Of a stretch of 64,000 nt of DNA, positions 9,514 through 17,721 are shown one piece after another. The stretch lies in contig NZ_CP115913.1 in assembly GCF_027938815.1 (NCBI RefSeq), positions 3,630,001-3,694,000 on the forward strand, given 5' to 3'. Position numbers and translations under genes: made by a program. The notes beneath the pieces are model-generated. The model was not told the origin of the DNA and ran no database searches. It saw nothing but the letters and a program-made list of their open reading frames with translations. Every line of letters begins with the position of its first letter. Within the stretch, counting starts at the first letter, position 1. The stretch comes from Oceanirhabdus sp. W0125-5. Lineage in GTDB: Bacteria; Bacillota; Clostridia; Clostridiales; Clostridiaceae.

Positions 9514-10731
9514 TCACTCCTCTAAAAAAATATCCATATTCTTTAAGTTTTCTTCAATAAAAAGTTCTACATCATCTTCTGCATAATGGCTCAGAGCATT
9601 TGAAAGTAGTATTTCTTTTGCATGATCTTTTTTATAGTGAAAAGTTTTATCGGATATCTTATGACAAGCAACTAAATCTTTAGTATAATAAATATAAAGT
9701 TCAGATTCTATTTCTGAAACGGTTAAATAACAACCTATATAACAGGTTGGAACGGAGTATTTTTTACCTTTATATCTAATCATGGATTCATTAGATACCT
9801 TATATTCTTTTTCGTGGTGGAAATATGATAGAAGGATATCCATTGTAGGTAACGGGTTTAAATACTCTTTTTCTTTTTCAAATCTTATAAATGGTACCTC
9901 GTTCGTTGCTTGTGAAATTTCACTATTAATATCATGATTAAATGATTCTACTATCTTCTCTAAATCTTCAAATGTATTGAATTCTTCATTAAAAGGCGTT
10001 AGCCTGTCCACTAGCTTCGCTAGAGTTTCTACTTTACCTTTAGTTTGAGGCCTATATGGTCTACATGTGATTACATCAAACCCAGCATCCATAGAGAAGT
10101 ATTTGAAATTTTTATTTATGGATACATTTTTAAAAGAAGTAGTATTCCTATCCACTACCGTGGACATATTATCGAAAAGTATTTCTTTAGGTATCCCTTG
10201 ATAATATCTAAAAGCTTCAAATAAACATTCAAACAGAGTTTTTTGAGTTCTATCCATTGTTAATTTCAAATATTTTAGTCTTGAATATCCTAGAACCATC
10301 AAAAATATATTTACTTCAAATACTTCACCTTCCTTATTAATCATTTTTATACTTTCTTTCCAATCTACTTGAGCTTGAAGTCCTGGACTTGTATCAAACC
10401 TTATTGTTGCTTTTTTCACCTGTGATTTTCTATGTTTTTTCACAAAACTATTTACTGTTTGGTATCCTCCTGTATAGCCTTTTTTCTGTATAAATTTGAA
10501 TATAGCCATTGAAGTAGATCCATAGTTATCAGCTTTATCTTTAACTATTTCTTTATAATCATCAAGTTTCCCATTAATAACTCTAGGTTTTCTTGTAGAA
10601 CTATTTGATTCTGTTAAGTACTTATCGATTGTTCTTCTATCGCAATTAAATCGTCTAGCTAATTCGCTTTTATTCAATAAATCTATCTCCTCTCTTATTA
10701 AATTTATTTGATTTGACACATCTTTTCTCAT
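9514..10731 (-). CDS. istA: IS21 family transposase IstA
   Basis: DDE transposase/integrase for the IS21-type element. It has 405 residues. The N-terminal helix-turn-helix (KSELARRFNCDRRTIDKYL, about 19-37) fits an IS21 DNA-binding domain. The integrase core shows VDWKESIKM with the first aspartate near 125, LFDNMSTVV with the second near 187, and PQTKGKVETLAK with the glutamate near 223. All three catalytic residues are therefore present. The C-terminal beta domain (MIRYKGKKYSVP) is complete. Confidence 0.95.
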   Translation of the reverse strand: MRKDVSNQINLIREEIDLLNKSELARRFNCDRRTIDKYLTESNSSTRKPRVINGKLDDYKEIVKDKADNYGSTSMAIFKFIQKKGYTGGYQTVNSFVKKHRKSQVKKATIRFDTSPGLQAQVDWKESIKMINKEGEVFEVNIFLMVLGYSRLKYLKLTMDRTQKTLFECLFEAFRYYQGIPKEILFDNMSTVVDRNTTSFKNVSINKNFKYFSMDAGFDVITCRPYRPQTKGKVETLAKLVDRLTPFNEEFNTFEDLEKIVESFNHDINSEISQATNEVPFIRFEKEKEYLNPLPTMDILLSYFHHEKEYKVSNESMIRYKGKKYSVPTCYIGCYLTVSEIESELYIYYTKDLVACHKISDKTFHYKKDHAKEILLSNALSHYAEDDVELFIEENLKNMDIFLEE

Positions 10732-11014
10732 AATATTTCTCCTAACTTTTTTTGAAATATTATACTAAAAAATGTACAAATTTGTGTAGTTTGAGATTAT
10801 AATTTTTGGCTAATTTGATTATATAATTTACACAGGAGTTGGATATTTCACTTTTTTTATGTCTAAATCCTTGTTTTCTTCATAAGATTTTATCCTATCA
10901 GCTAACATTTTATTGTATATGAATCTAGTGCAACCAAATGTTTTAGCCAAATATAATCTTTGCTCTGAATTAGGATAGATTCTATATTTATAAGCTTTTA
11001 ACAACTCCCTCACC

Positions 11015-11413
11015 TCACTTTTTACCTTGAGTTTGAATATATTTCTTTATTACTTCTATAGGCGAACCACCTGTTGTAAGTAAGCAATAGCTTCTTGACC
11101 AAAAGTATTCTTTCCATAACTTTTTCTTTATATCTGGAAATTCTTTTTTTATAAGCCTACTGCTAGCACTTTTATAAGCATTTATGAATTTTGACAATTC
11201 ACTATTAGGGTGTGCTTTGAATAATACATGTACATGATTATTATCATACTCCCATTCTTCAATAAATATATTGTATTTTGGACTAATATTCTCAAATATT
11301 TCTTTTAACCTATTACTTATATCAGTATTTATTACTTCTCTTCTATATTTTATAACTAATACAAGATGATAATGCAATAAGAACACTGAATGATTATTTG
11401 TATCTAATTTCAT
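11015..11413 (-). CDS. tnpA: IS200/IS605 family transposase TnpA (Y1 HUH)
   Basis: Small tyrosine transposase that cuts and joins single-stranded DNA at the hairpin ends of IS200/IS605 elements. The HUH metal motif (HVHVLF) lies near residue 63 and the catalytic tyrosine in VIKKYIQTQG near the C-terminus. TTGGSPIEV precedes it. A GTG at 11422 is possible, but the ATG at 11413 has GGGTG seven bases upstream and gives the standard 132 residues. It is followed one base later by the tnpB remnant. Confidence 0.95.
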   Translation of the reverse strand: MKLDTNNHSVFLLHYHLVLVIKYRREVINTDISNRLKEIFENISPKYNIFIEEWEYDNNHVHVLFKAHPNSELSKFINAYKSASSRLIKKEFPDIKKKLWKEYFWSRSYCLLTTGGSPIEVIKKYIQTQGKK

Positions 11414-11550
11414 AATTATCACCCATTTCTATTATTAACTACTGATTATATTTTAATGCAAAAATAATAGGAGCAAGTTATTTTTACGCATTCATCTCCC
11501 ACTTATAGAAGATGGGAGACTTCTGCTAGTTACGTTAAATATCATTATAA

Positions 11551-11621
11551 TTTTTTTCTGACAAAGGGAAGAAAAATAACCTTATTTCTTCTTTGTTCTT
11601 TGTTCTCTGTTCTTTATTCTT
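11551..11621 (+). repeat. T-rich direct repeat with TTCTTTG heptamers, copy A
   Basis: TTTTTTTCTGACAAAGGGAA followed by GAAAAATAACC and a run of (T)TCTTTG/TTCTTTA heptamers. A close copy lies at 12537-12606, so the two copies flank the DUF1186 gene as direct repeats. A looser relative is at 14214-14290. Confidence 0.7.
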
Positions 11622-11625
11622 TGTA

Positions 11626-12372
11626 TTAATATATCTCTCCTGATATCTCTTCCCAAAAAATCATTTCATTTAATATATCTTCAATAAATGAGTTTGATGT
11701 TTGAGAACTATAACATTCAATGACATCCTCTTTTTTCATTTCAAGTGTTTGCTTAAAGCTGCATTTAAACATGATGCTTTCATCAATTCTCTTCTCAGCA
11801 TATAATCTTTCTATTTCATCCATTAATTCTTCAGGGTAAAGTTCCAGACTATTAAATACCGCACACTCCACTTCACTCTGGCTTTTACCTTTAGATTTCC
11901 TCATTAATTCCTTATAATAGTCAATGACTTTTTTTCTGTCCACAACTGCCTGAAGAGCTAAAATCTTTAATGCATCAACACAGGCAACCCTATGAACTTC
12001 ATATATATTCTTATCTTCAATAATATTAGTTAATAACGACAGATTTCCATTATAAGTAGATGCCAAAACTCTACTTTCGTCATATGTAAGATTATATCCT
12101 AATAAGTCATATGCTAAGCTCTCTTCCAAAGAATAAAATTTAATAATATCTTCGAAAGCTTCACTGCATTTAAATTGAGCAAGCAAATATATTGCAACTT
12201 TATGTCCAATATAATTATTATCTTTTGAAAATTTCTCAGGTTCTTTTAGAACTTTCTTTAATATATCAATAAGCAAAGGGACAGACTCTCTCCTTCTATC
12301 AATTATTTCTTTTATTTGTTTTTTGGGAACAGTACCGTTCCAGTATTCTATACTTTTAATCAAATCCAACAT
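11626..12372 (-). CDS. DUF1186-type protein
   Basis: Soluble, mostly helical protein of 248 residues. The C-terminal LELYPEELMDEIERLYAEKR stretch and the repeated helical pairs resemble DUF1186 proteins, whose function is unknown. I see no catalytic motif and no membrane segment. The frame opens with GTG at 12381, but the ATG at 12372 has GAGGTG six bases upstream. It stands alone between two copies of a T-rich direct repeat, so it may have arrived as a small cassette. No promoter was assigned. Confidence 0.7.
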   Translation of the reverse strand: MLDLIKSIEYWNGTVPKKQIKEIIDRRRESVPLLIDILKKVLKEPEKFSKDNNYIGHKVAIYLLAQFKCSEAFEDIIKFYSLEESLAYDLLGYNLTYDESRVLASTYNGNLSLLTNIIEDKNIYEVHRVACVDALKILALQAVVDRKKVIDYYKELMRKSKGKSQSEVECAVFNSLELYPEELMDEIERLYAEKRIDESIMFKCSFKQTLEMKKEDVIECYSSQTSNSFIEDILNEMIFWEEISGEIY

Positions 12373-12536
12373 ATTTTTCACCTCAATTATTCATTTTCTA
12401 TTCTAATTATGGACAAATATCCTAGCTTTAATCAAAATTAAAAACAATTTTATTTTTTTATAATATAGATTCTTCGATAACCCATAGTTTATTCATGAAA
12501 TTAAAATAAGTTTAGTTATTTGGTAGGTTTTATATA

Positions 12537-12606
12537 TTTTTTTCTGACGATAGGAAGAAAAATAACCCCATTTTTTTCTTTTTTCTCTTTTCTCTATTCT
12601 TTATCT
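12537..12606 (+). repeat. T-rich direct repeat with TTCTTT heptamers, copy B
   Basis: TCTGACGATAGGAAGAAAAA followed by TAACC and a TTTTCTC/TTCTTTA run. About 32 of 36 core bases match copy A at 11551. It ends just before the ychF promoter. Confidence 0.7.
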
Positions 12607-12617
12607 ACAATCCTTTC

Positions 12618-12646
12618 TTGAAATAATAGTACTTGTAGAGTATAAT
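12618..12646 (+). promoter_or_regulatory. Sigma-A promoter of ychF
   Basis: TTGAAA at 12618-12623, a 17-bp spacer, then TATAAT at 12641-12646, about 75 bp before the ychF ATG. Both hexamers are near consensus. Confidence 0.75.
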
Positions 12647-12721
12647 TTTAAGGATGAGAAAAAATAGCCATTCATGGCGAATAAAATAAATAACTAATGA
12701 AAGAAAGGACTGTTAACATAA

Positions 12722-13819
12722 ATGAAATTAGGAATAGTAGGTTTACCTAATGTAGGTAAGAGTACATTGTTTAATGCAATCACAAAAGCTGGAGCAGAAT
12801 CAGCAAACTACCCATTCTGTACAATAGACCCAAATGTAGGAGTTGTTAGTGTACCTGATAAACGTCTTGATGTTCTTCAGGGAATTTATAACTCAAAGAA
12901 AAAAGTTCCAACTGCAATTGAATTTTATGATATTGCCGGACTTGTTAAAGGAGCTTCTCAAGGAGAAGGTCTAGGAAACAAATTCTTATCACATATTAGA
13001 GAAGTTGCATCAATTGTACATGTTGTAAGATGCTTTGTTGATGAAAATGTAGTTCACGTTGAAGGATCTGTAGATCCAATTAGAGATATTGAAACTATTA
13101 ACTTAGAGTTAATCTTCTCAGATTTAGAAGTTCTTGAAAGAAGAATAGCTAAAACTTCTAAACTTGCTAAATCTGGAGATAAACTTGCTAAAGCTGAAAT
13201 GGCTGTAATGGAAAAAGTTAAAGTTCATTTAGAAGATAATAAACCTGTTAGAACATTAGAAGTTTCAGATGATGAACAAGAGATTATTAATTCACTTTTC
13301 CTTATAACTTCAAAACCTGTTCTTTATGCAGCAAATATTTCTGAAGAAGATTTAGCTGCTGGTAACTTAGATAACGACTTAGTTAAAATTGTTAAAGAGC
13401 ATGCTGCTTCTGAAAACTCTGGAGTTGTTACAGTATGCGCTAAACTTGAAGAAGAACTTTCAACTCTTGACGATGAAGAGAAACTTGAGATGTTAAGTGA
13501 ATATGGATTAACTGAATCAGGACTTGATAAGTTAATACATGCTTCATACGATCTTTTAGGCTTAATGAGTTACTTAACTGCTGGTCCTCAAGAAGTTAGA
13601 GCATGGACAATCAGAAAAGGAACTAAAGCACCTCAAGCTGCTGGTAAAATCCACTCAGATATAGAAAGAGGATTTATCAGAGCAGAAATAGTAAGCTTTG
13701 ACCAATTAGTTGAGTGTGGTTCTGAAGCTGTAGCTAAAGAAAAGGGCTGCTATAGACTTGAAGGTAAAGAGTATATAATGAAAGATGGAGACGTAGTTAA
13801 CTTTAGATTTAACGTTTAG
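12722..13819 (+). CDS. ychF: Redox-regulated ATPase YchF
   Basis: Obg-family P-loop protein that prefers ATP over GTP and binds ribosomes. It has 365 residues, the normal length. GLPNVGKSTLFNAIT near residue 6 is the P-loop. NYPFCTIDPNVGVV follows as the switch region, DIAGLVKGASQGEGLGNKFL is the G3 region, and the C-terminal TGS domain ends in KDGDVVNFRFNV. It is a single-gene unit with its own sigma-A promoter and a strong terminator. AAAGGAC is the likely ribosome site, slightly far from the ATG. Confidence 0.97.
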   Translation: MKLGIVGLPNVGKSTLFNAITKAGAESANYPFCTIDPNVGVVSVPDKRLDVLQGIYNSKKKVPTAIEFYDIAGLVKGASQGEGLGNKFLSHIREVASIVHVVRCFVDENVVHVEGSVDPIRDIETINLELIFSDLEVLERRIAKTSKLAKSGDKLAKAEMAVMEKVKVHLEDNKPVRTLEVSDDEQEIINSLFLITSKPVLYAANISEEDLAAGNLDNDLVKIVKEHAASENSGVVTVCAKLEEELSTLDDEEKLEMLSEYGLTESGLDKLIHASYDLLGLMSYLTAGPQEVRAWTIRKGTKAPQAAGKIHSDIERGFIRAEIVSFDQLVECGSEAVAKEKGCYRLEGKEYIMKDGDVVNFRFNV

Positions 13820-13832
13820 AAAATAAATTTTA

Positions 13833-13858
13833 AAAGCTCGGTTTAAGCCGAGCTTTTT
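13833..13858 (+). terminator. Terminator of ychF
   Basis: Nine-bp perfect stem AAAGCTCGG/CCGAGCTTT (13833-13841 and 13848-13856) with a six-base loop and a T tail. The A-rich 5' side could also stop the convergent DUF4177 transcript. Confidence 0.9.
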
Positions 13859-13897
13859 AATATAAATCTACGAAGTAGTTCCTACTATAATTACTAT

Positions 13898-14119
13898 CTA
13901 CTCACTTAATCTATTAGTGATAGGTCTTTCTAAAATAATCTCAAAATACTTTGAAAACCCTCCTACCCCCACTGCTGGTGAAAATATCTGAACAAGTCTC
14001 CATCCATCCCTAGCATGTTCTTCAATTATCCCATGATAATTTTCTTTTGGCTTTAATGTTGCAAAAGTTGTTAAATCTACTTTTATAAACCTGTATTCAT
14101 ACTCTTGATTTCTTTCCAT
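13898..14119 (-). CDS. DUF4177 domain protein
   Basis: A 73-residue protein. YEYRFIKVDL at the start and EEHARDGWRLVQIFSP in the middle match the DUF4177 pattern, a small alpha/beta fold with a conserved GW motif and no known activity. The ATG at 14119 has GGGGGT seven bases upstream. In-frame codons above it lack a ribosome site. It converges on ychF and has no co-transcribed partner. Confidence 0.75.
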   Translation of the reverse strand: MERNQEYEYRFIKVDLTTFATLKPKENYHGIIEEHARDGWRLVQIFSPAVGVGGFSKYFEIILERPITNRLSE

Positions 14120-14213
14120 CTTTGTACCCCCACACCATTTTACCACATTATACCAATATTAAATTTTACAGTCAATGTTTCAATAATCATTAGCTCTAAA
14201 AATTAATGTTTTT

Positions 14214-14290
14214 ACGATATTCTGAAGAATGAAGAATATCTTCCTGATTTGTTCTTTATTCTTTATTCTTTATTTTTTTATTCTTTTTTC
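14214..14290 (+). repeat. TTCTTTA heptamer-rich segment
   Basis: ATATTCTGAAGAATGAAGAA followed by a run of TTCTTTA units. It resembles the tails of the repeats at 11551 and 12537. It lies just after the yibE/F stop and could affect its 3' end. Confidence 0.5.
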
Positions 14291-14294
14291 TCTA

Positions 14295-15476
14295 TTATTT
14301 CTTTCTTTTCCTTCCTATTGTACCACCAATCCATGTAGTAAGAGGTATTGCTGAAATTAACCCAATACTTCCAGCTACAGCTCTAACAATCTCTGATGCT
14401 ATCATATCCATATTTAAAATCTCTGCTAAAGATACATTGTATGCTATAAATAATAACAGTAAATGAATAGATCCACCAACATACGCTAAAATCAACGTAT
14501 TAGACATTGACCCCATAACATCTTTTCCAATATTCATCCCAGACTGTATTAATTTTTTTGTTGAGATATTAGGAGAATTTTCTTCTATCTCCCACATTGC
14601 AGAAGCTACAGATAACGCTACATCCATAACAGCACCTAATGCTCCTATTATAATACCAGCTAATAATATTCCCTTAAAATCAAGATGTCTATTTTGAGGT
14701 ATATATGCCAACATATTTGCTTGCTCATCACCAAGACCCGTTAACATAGCAAATTGACCTACTACCCAAGCAACAACAGCTGCTATAAGAACCCCTCCTA
14801 CTGTCCCCAAAATAGCAGTACGAGTCTTTCTATTCCACCCACTAATTATTACAAGGGAAAATGTAGTAGTAACAGATACTGCTCCCACTGTAATTAATAG
14901 TGGATTATATCCTTTTAATATTAAAGGAAGCATAATAAAGCTAATTACTAATACAGTAAACACAAGAGTAATAACAGCTTTAAGCCCCTTCATTCCACCC
15001 ACAATAACCAATAGGGCTAAGAAAGCAATTATTAACCATATAATCGCAGTATCTCTTATTCTTTCATAAATATGAATATTCCCCACCTTACCATCTTCAT
15101 TTTCAAATAGATAGATATACATTTTATCTCCCTTATTAAAAATTAATCTATAAGGGTTTACCATCTCGATAGTATTTCTTAAAGAATATTCTTCACCCTT
15201 ATGATTCCCAGTTAAAATCCTTACATAAAGGTGCTGATATCTAATATCTTGTTGAATAGGCACATCTGGACGTTCTTCTTTTGTATCATCCCTATCAACA
15301 CGTATAACTTTTGCCTTTACCACACTATACTCTGGCTTGGACATATCATCTTCATAATACTCAGCTAAGTTATCATATTTTAAACTTTCTTTGGTTTCTT
15401 TTTTAATATTACTCGTACAACCAGTAAAACTTATTAATATAAGTAAAAACACAGTAATCTTTAGTATTTTTTTCAT
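14295..15476 (-). CDS. YibE/F family membrane protein with lipoprotein-like N-terminus
   Basis: A 393-residue protein. It begins with a signal segment ending in a lipobox (ILISFTGC, Cys 20), followed by an outer soluble domain of about 120 residues. Seven to eight hydrophobic spans follow from about 140 to the end (first span IIWLIIAFLALLVIVGG). GALGAVMDVALSVASAMWE near 280 is the conserved YibE/F motif. The family has no proven function. The ATG follows AAAGGAG. A sigma-A-like promoter lies 30-60 bp upstream. Confidence 0.85.
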   Translation of the reverse strand: MKKILKITVFLLILISFTGCTSNIKKETKESLKYDNLAEYYEDDMSKPEYSVVKAKVIRVDRDDTKEERPDVPIQQDIRYQHLYVRILTGNHKGEEYSLRNTIEMVNPYRLIFNKGDKMYIYLFENEDGKVGNIHIYERIRDTAIIWLIIAFLALLVIVGGMKGLKAVITLVFTVLVISFIMLPLILKGYNPLLITVGAVSVTTTFSLVIISGWNRKTRTAILGTVGGVLIAAVVAWVVGQFAMLTGLGDEQANMLAYIPQNRHLDFKGILLAGIIIGALGAVMDVALSVASAMWEIEENSPNISTKKLIQSGMNIGKDVMGSMSNTLILAYVGGSIHLLLLFIAYNVSLAEILNMDMIASEIVRAVAGSIGLISAIPLTTWIGGTIGRKRKK

Positions 15477-15506
15477 ATTCCTTCTCCTTTGCTAACATCT
15501 TCTCTT

Positions 15507-15535
15507 ATTATACTTCTTAAGCGGTGAAATATAAA
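15507..15535 (-). promoter_or_regulatory. Putative promoter of the yibE/F gene
   Basis: On the minus strand: TTTATA (15535-15530), 17 bp, TATAAT (15512-15507), ending about 30 bp before the ATG. The -10 is perfect; the -35 matches at 4 of 6 positions. Confidence 0.5.
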
Positions 15536-15551
15536 CACTAATAAAAAAAAC

Positions 15552-15794
15552 GGACAGTTGACAGTTGACAGTGGACAACGATGGATGCTTCTCACTTTCA
15601 TGAGAAGCTATATTTCATTATCTTAGAACAGAGTGTCTACATATTCTTATCTATGATAAAAAATTTTATTTTAAATACAATATTTCATTTTAAAATGAAA
15701 CAAGCTAAATCTCAATACCCAAGGAACAATACAATTTAAATTTCACAGAGTGAAATATCATTCGTTGTCCATTGTCCACTTTCAACTGTCAACT
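15552..15794. repeat. Dispersed multi-hairpin repeat, units 2 and 3 as a head-to-head pair
   Basis: Both ends carry GTTGACAGTTGA-type heptamers pointing inward. The left unit reads AACGATGGATG, then CTTCTCA/TGAGAAG. The right unit (reverse strand) reads AACGAATGAT, then ATTTCAC/GTGAAAT. The two share a central ATTGTATTTAAAAT-type segment. The whole is a 243-bp quasi-palindrome filling the gap between yibE/F and the nucleotidase terminator. Confidence 0.85.
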
Positions 15795-15821
15795 ATGTTT
15801 TATTGTAATACTTTACTAAAA

Positions 15822-15853
15822 GAAAAGCCCCTCCATAAATGGAGAAAGGCTTT
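15822..15853 (-). terminator. Terminator of the 5'-nucleotidase gene
   Basis: Minus-strand stem AAAGCC...TCTCCA / TGGAG...GGCTTTTC with a four-base loop and a T-rich end, 12 bases after the stop codon. Confidence 0.85.
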
Positions 15854-15864
15854 AAATTTCACTC

Positions 15865-17628
15865 TTAGTTAGCTGGTACTACTAATGTATCACCTGCAAA
15901 GATTAAGTGTGGGTTAGTTATTTTATTCATTTCAGCAAGCTTTTGATAAGTTGTACCAAATTTCTCAGCTATCTTCCAAAGAACATCACCTGATTCAATT
16001 GTGTACGTCTTAGTTTCAGGAGCTTTTGCTACGAAAAGTCCTTCTACTGAAGGAGCTACAACTTTCTCCGCTTTAAATGCTTTAACAAGGACATCTCTAA
16101 TTGGAACAAATGTATCTTTTCTGTTTGTAGCAGCATCGAAATTATATTTATCACGATTACCAGCAATGAAATCATTTGTTACTAGTGTATATGTCTTGTC
16201 CATTTCAATAGGTGTTCCATCTTCTAAAGTAATACTTACAATTCTATTCTCATATTCTTTAGTTGGATCGTAAACAACTTTAACACCTGCCACTTGTCCA
16301 TCACCCATAAAATCTGCTTCAATTCCGTGGTCAACTAATGCTTTTAAGTGAGCACCTGTTACTTCCATTGTGTATAAAGTATTATCAAAAGGCATAACTT
16401 CATACATATGACCCATTGTGATTTCGCCTTCTTTTAGTGGAATTCTTAAACCACCACCGTTTGTTAAACCAATTTGAACTCCTGTAGCTTTTCTCATAAG
16501 ATCAGCAACCCAGTATCCTAATGGAGTTACATTTTTCATTTGCTTTCCGTGGTCTAAGTTACCTTCTAATTGACCGATTACTTCGCTAGTAATTGGTTCA
16601 AACTCTTTATCGAACTTATCATATGTAGCTTTAGTTTCTTCATTTTCAATAATATCATTTGATATTTTGTAAACTGCAGTAACTGATGGAGTTATTGCTT
16701 TTACAGATTTATCATCGTTTAACTCAATTGAAATTTTACCTACTGCACGACCATTTTTATATGCTTGTACTACTGGAGTACCATTTACATAACCTGCAAC
16801 AGTTGTATGAGAGTGTCCTGTAATTACAGCATCTAAACCTTCAACTGCACATAAAGCTTCAATCTCGTCTCCTGTTACTGGTAAAGTTGGATCAGAACCA
16901 TAATTTTCTTGATATGCAGGAACGTGCGTTAAAGCAACTATTACATCTGGAGTACCTTCCTCAGCTTTTCCAGCTTTAAGATATTCAATCCAAATCTTTG
17001 CTCCTTCTGCAGCTGATTTAAATTCTAATGTTCTAACGTTCTCTACACTTGTTTGGTCTTTAGTCATAATTGTAGATAGACCAATAAATGCAATCTTTTT
17101 ACCTGCAACTTCTTTGATAATGTAAGGCTTTGCCCAAGAAACAGGTTCTCCAGTTTCTTTTTCATAGATGTTTGCGGCTAAGAATGGGAATCCACCGTCT
17201 TTAGACCATTGTGCTATACGATGAGCACCCCAGTCAAACTCGTGGTTACCAACTGCTGATGCAGTAAGCCCCATAGCTTTATACATTTCATTTACAGGTG
17301 CACCAAATGTTAAATTTGAAAGTGCTGTACCTTGATAACTATCACCTGCTGAAACAACAAGTGTATTTGGATTCATAGCTTTTTGGTCGTTTATATATCC
17401 AACCATTTTAGCCATTCCAATATCCTTTCCGTTTTCTTTTACGTTTCCGTGAAAGTCATTCACTGAAAGAATATCAATTACATTTTCAACTTGTTCAACT
17501 TTTGTTTCCTTAGTTGTAGATGCTTTTTGGCTTGTTGCTTCTTCAGCAAAAACCATACCACTTGTCATGCTTAAGATCATTGTACACATCATAAGCATGG
17601 AAAGGATTCTTTTCATCTTGTTTCTCAT
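15865..17628 (-). CDS. Secreted 5'-nucleotidase/metallophosphatase with C-terminal LysM
   Basis: UshA-type enzyme that releases phosphate from extracellular nucleotides or related esters. It has 587 residues. A signal peptide covers about 1-28 (ends SGMVFAEE). The calcineurin-like domain has the metal ligands SVNDFHGN near 54, GNHEFDWG near 127 and ITGHSHTT near 270. A 5'-nucleotidase C-terminal substrate domain (about 340-520) includes LTNGGGLR. A LysM repeat (YTIESGDVLWKIAEKFG, about 540-587) should bind it to peptidoglycan. It is monocistronic, with a TTGACA/TAAGAT promoter and its own terminator. Confidence 0.93.
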   Translation of the reverse strand: MRNKMKRILSMLMMCTMILSMTSGMVFAEEATSQKASTTKETKVEQVENVIDILSVNDFHGNVKENGKDIGMAKMVGYINDQKAMNPNTLVVSAGDSYQGTALSNLTFGAPVNEMYKAMGLTASAVGNHEFDWGAHRIAQWSKDGGFPFLAANIYEKETGEPVSWAKPYIIKEVAGKKIAFIGLSTIMTKDQTSVENVRTLEFKSAAEGAKIWIEYLKAGKAEEGTPDVIVALTHVPAYQENYGSDPTLPVTGDEIEALCAVEGLDAVITGHSHTTVAGYVNGTPVVQAYKNGRAVGKISIELNDDKSVKAITPSVTAVYKISNDIIENEETKATYDKFDKEFEPITSEVIGQLEGNLDHGKQMKNVTPLGYWVADLMRKATGVQIGLTNGGGLRIPLKEGEITMGHMYEVMPFDNTLYTMEVTGAHLKALVDHGIEADFMGDGQVAGVKVVYDPTKEYENRIVSITLEDGTPIEMDKTYTLVTNDFIAGNRDKYNFDAATNRKDTFVPIRDVLVKAFKAEKVVAPSVEGLFVAKAPETKTYTIESGDVLWKIAEKFGTTYQKLAEMNKITNPHLIFAGDTLVVPAN

Positions 17629-17674
17629 TAGATTACCCCCCTGAAGATAATTTTTTAATAGTTTGTCCTTCGTT

Positions 17675-17703
17675 ATCTTACCTCAATATCCCCATTTTGT
17701 CAA
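17675..17703 (-). promoter_or_regulatory. Sigma-A promoter of the 5'-nucleotidase gene
   Basis: Minus strand: TTGACA (17703-17698), 17 bp, TAAGAT (17680-17675), about 50 bp before the start codon. It lies between the cyclase stop and the nucleotidase, so the two are separate units. Confidence 0.75.
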
Positions 17704-17721
17704 TATGCCCATAAATTACTT

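Larger units (their letters stand above)
8682..10832 (-). mobile_element. IS21-type insertion sequence with 5-bp target duplication
   Basis: Both ends begin TGTAAAT reading inward, and a subterminal 19-bp inverted repeat occurs at 8706-8724 and 10790-10808. The element is flanked by the direct repeat CAGGA (8677-8681 and 10833-10837). Removing it restores the tnpB reading frame exactly, which proves the boundaries. It is 2,151 bp long and holds istA and istB, both open. The perfect target duplication and intact genes indicate a recent insertion. Confidence 0.95.
8433..11013 (-). pseudogene. TnpB remnant, internally deleted and split by an IS21-type insertion
   Basis: The N-terminal part starts at GTG 11013 (AYKYRIYPNSEQRLYLAKTF) and reads to the insertion site at 10833. 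Across the insertion it rejoins in frame at 8681 (TPAQYKKEFPWLKEVDSLDL), running to about residue 93. It then jumps, out of frame, to a C-terminal piece ending at 8433. That piece has two CxxC zinc-ribbon pairs ([15 protein letters not shown]) and the DRDINAS motif. About 145 of the usual ~370 residues remain. The first two RuvC catalytic residues are gone, so no nuclease is made. The deletion is separate from the IS21 insertion. Confidence 0.9.
8318..11545 (-). mobile_element. IS200/IS605-type element, decayed, interrupted by an IS21-type element
   Basis: The order on the minus strand is: left-end hairpin (TCTCCCA 11495-11501 with TGGGAGA 11513-11519), tnpA, tnpB remnant, right-end region. 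The right end carries an imperfect hairpin around 8330-8360 containing ACTTCATTGAAGT. Members move by single-strand excision at subterminal hairpins, without target duplication, so the exact outer ends are my estimate. TnpA looks complete. TnpB has lost its centre and then received an IS21-type insertion. Self-mobilisation by TnpA alone remains conceivable. Confidence 0.85.
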
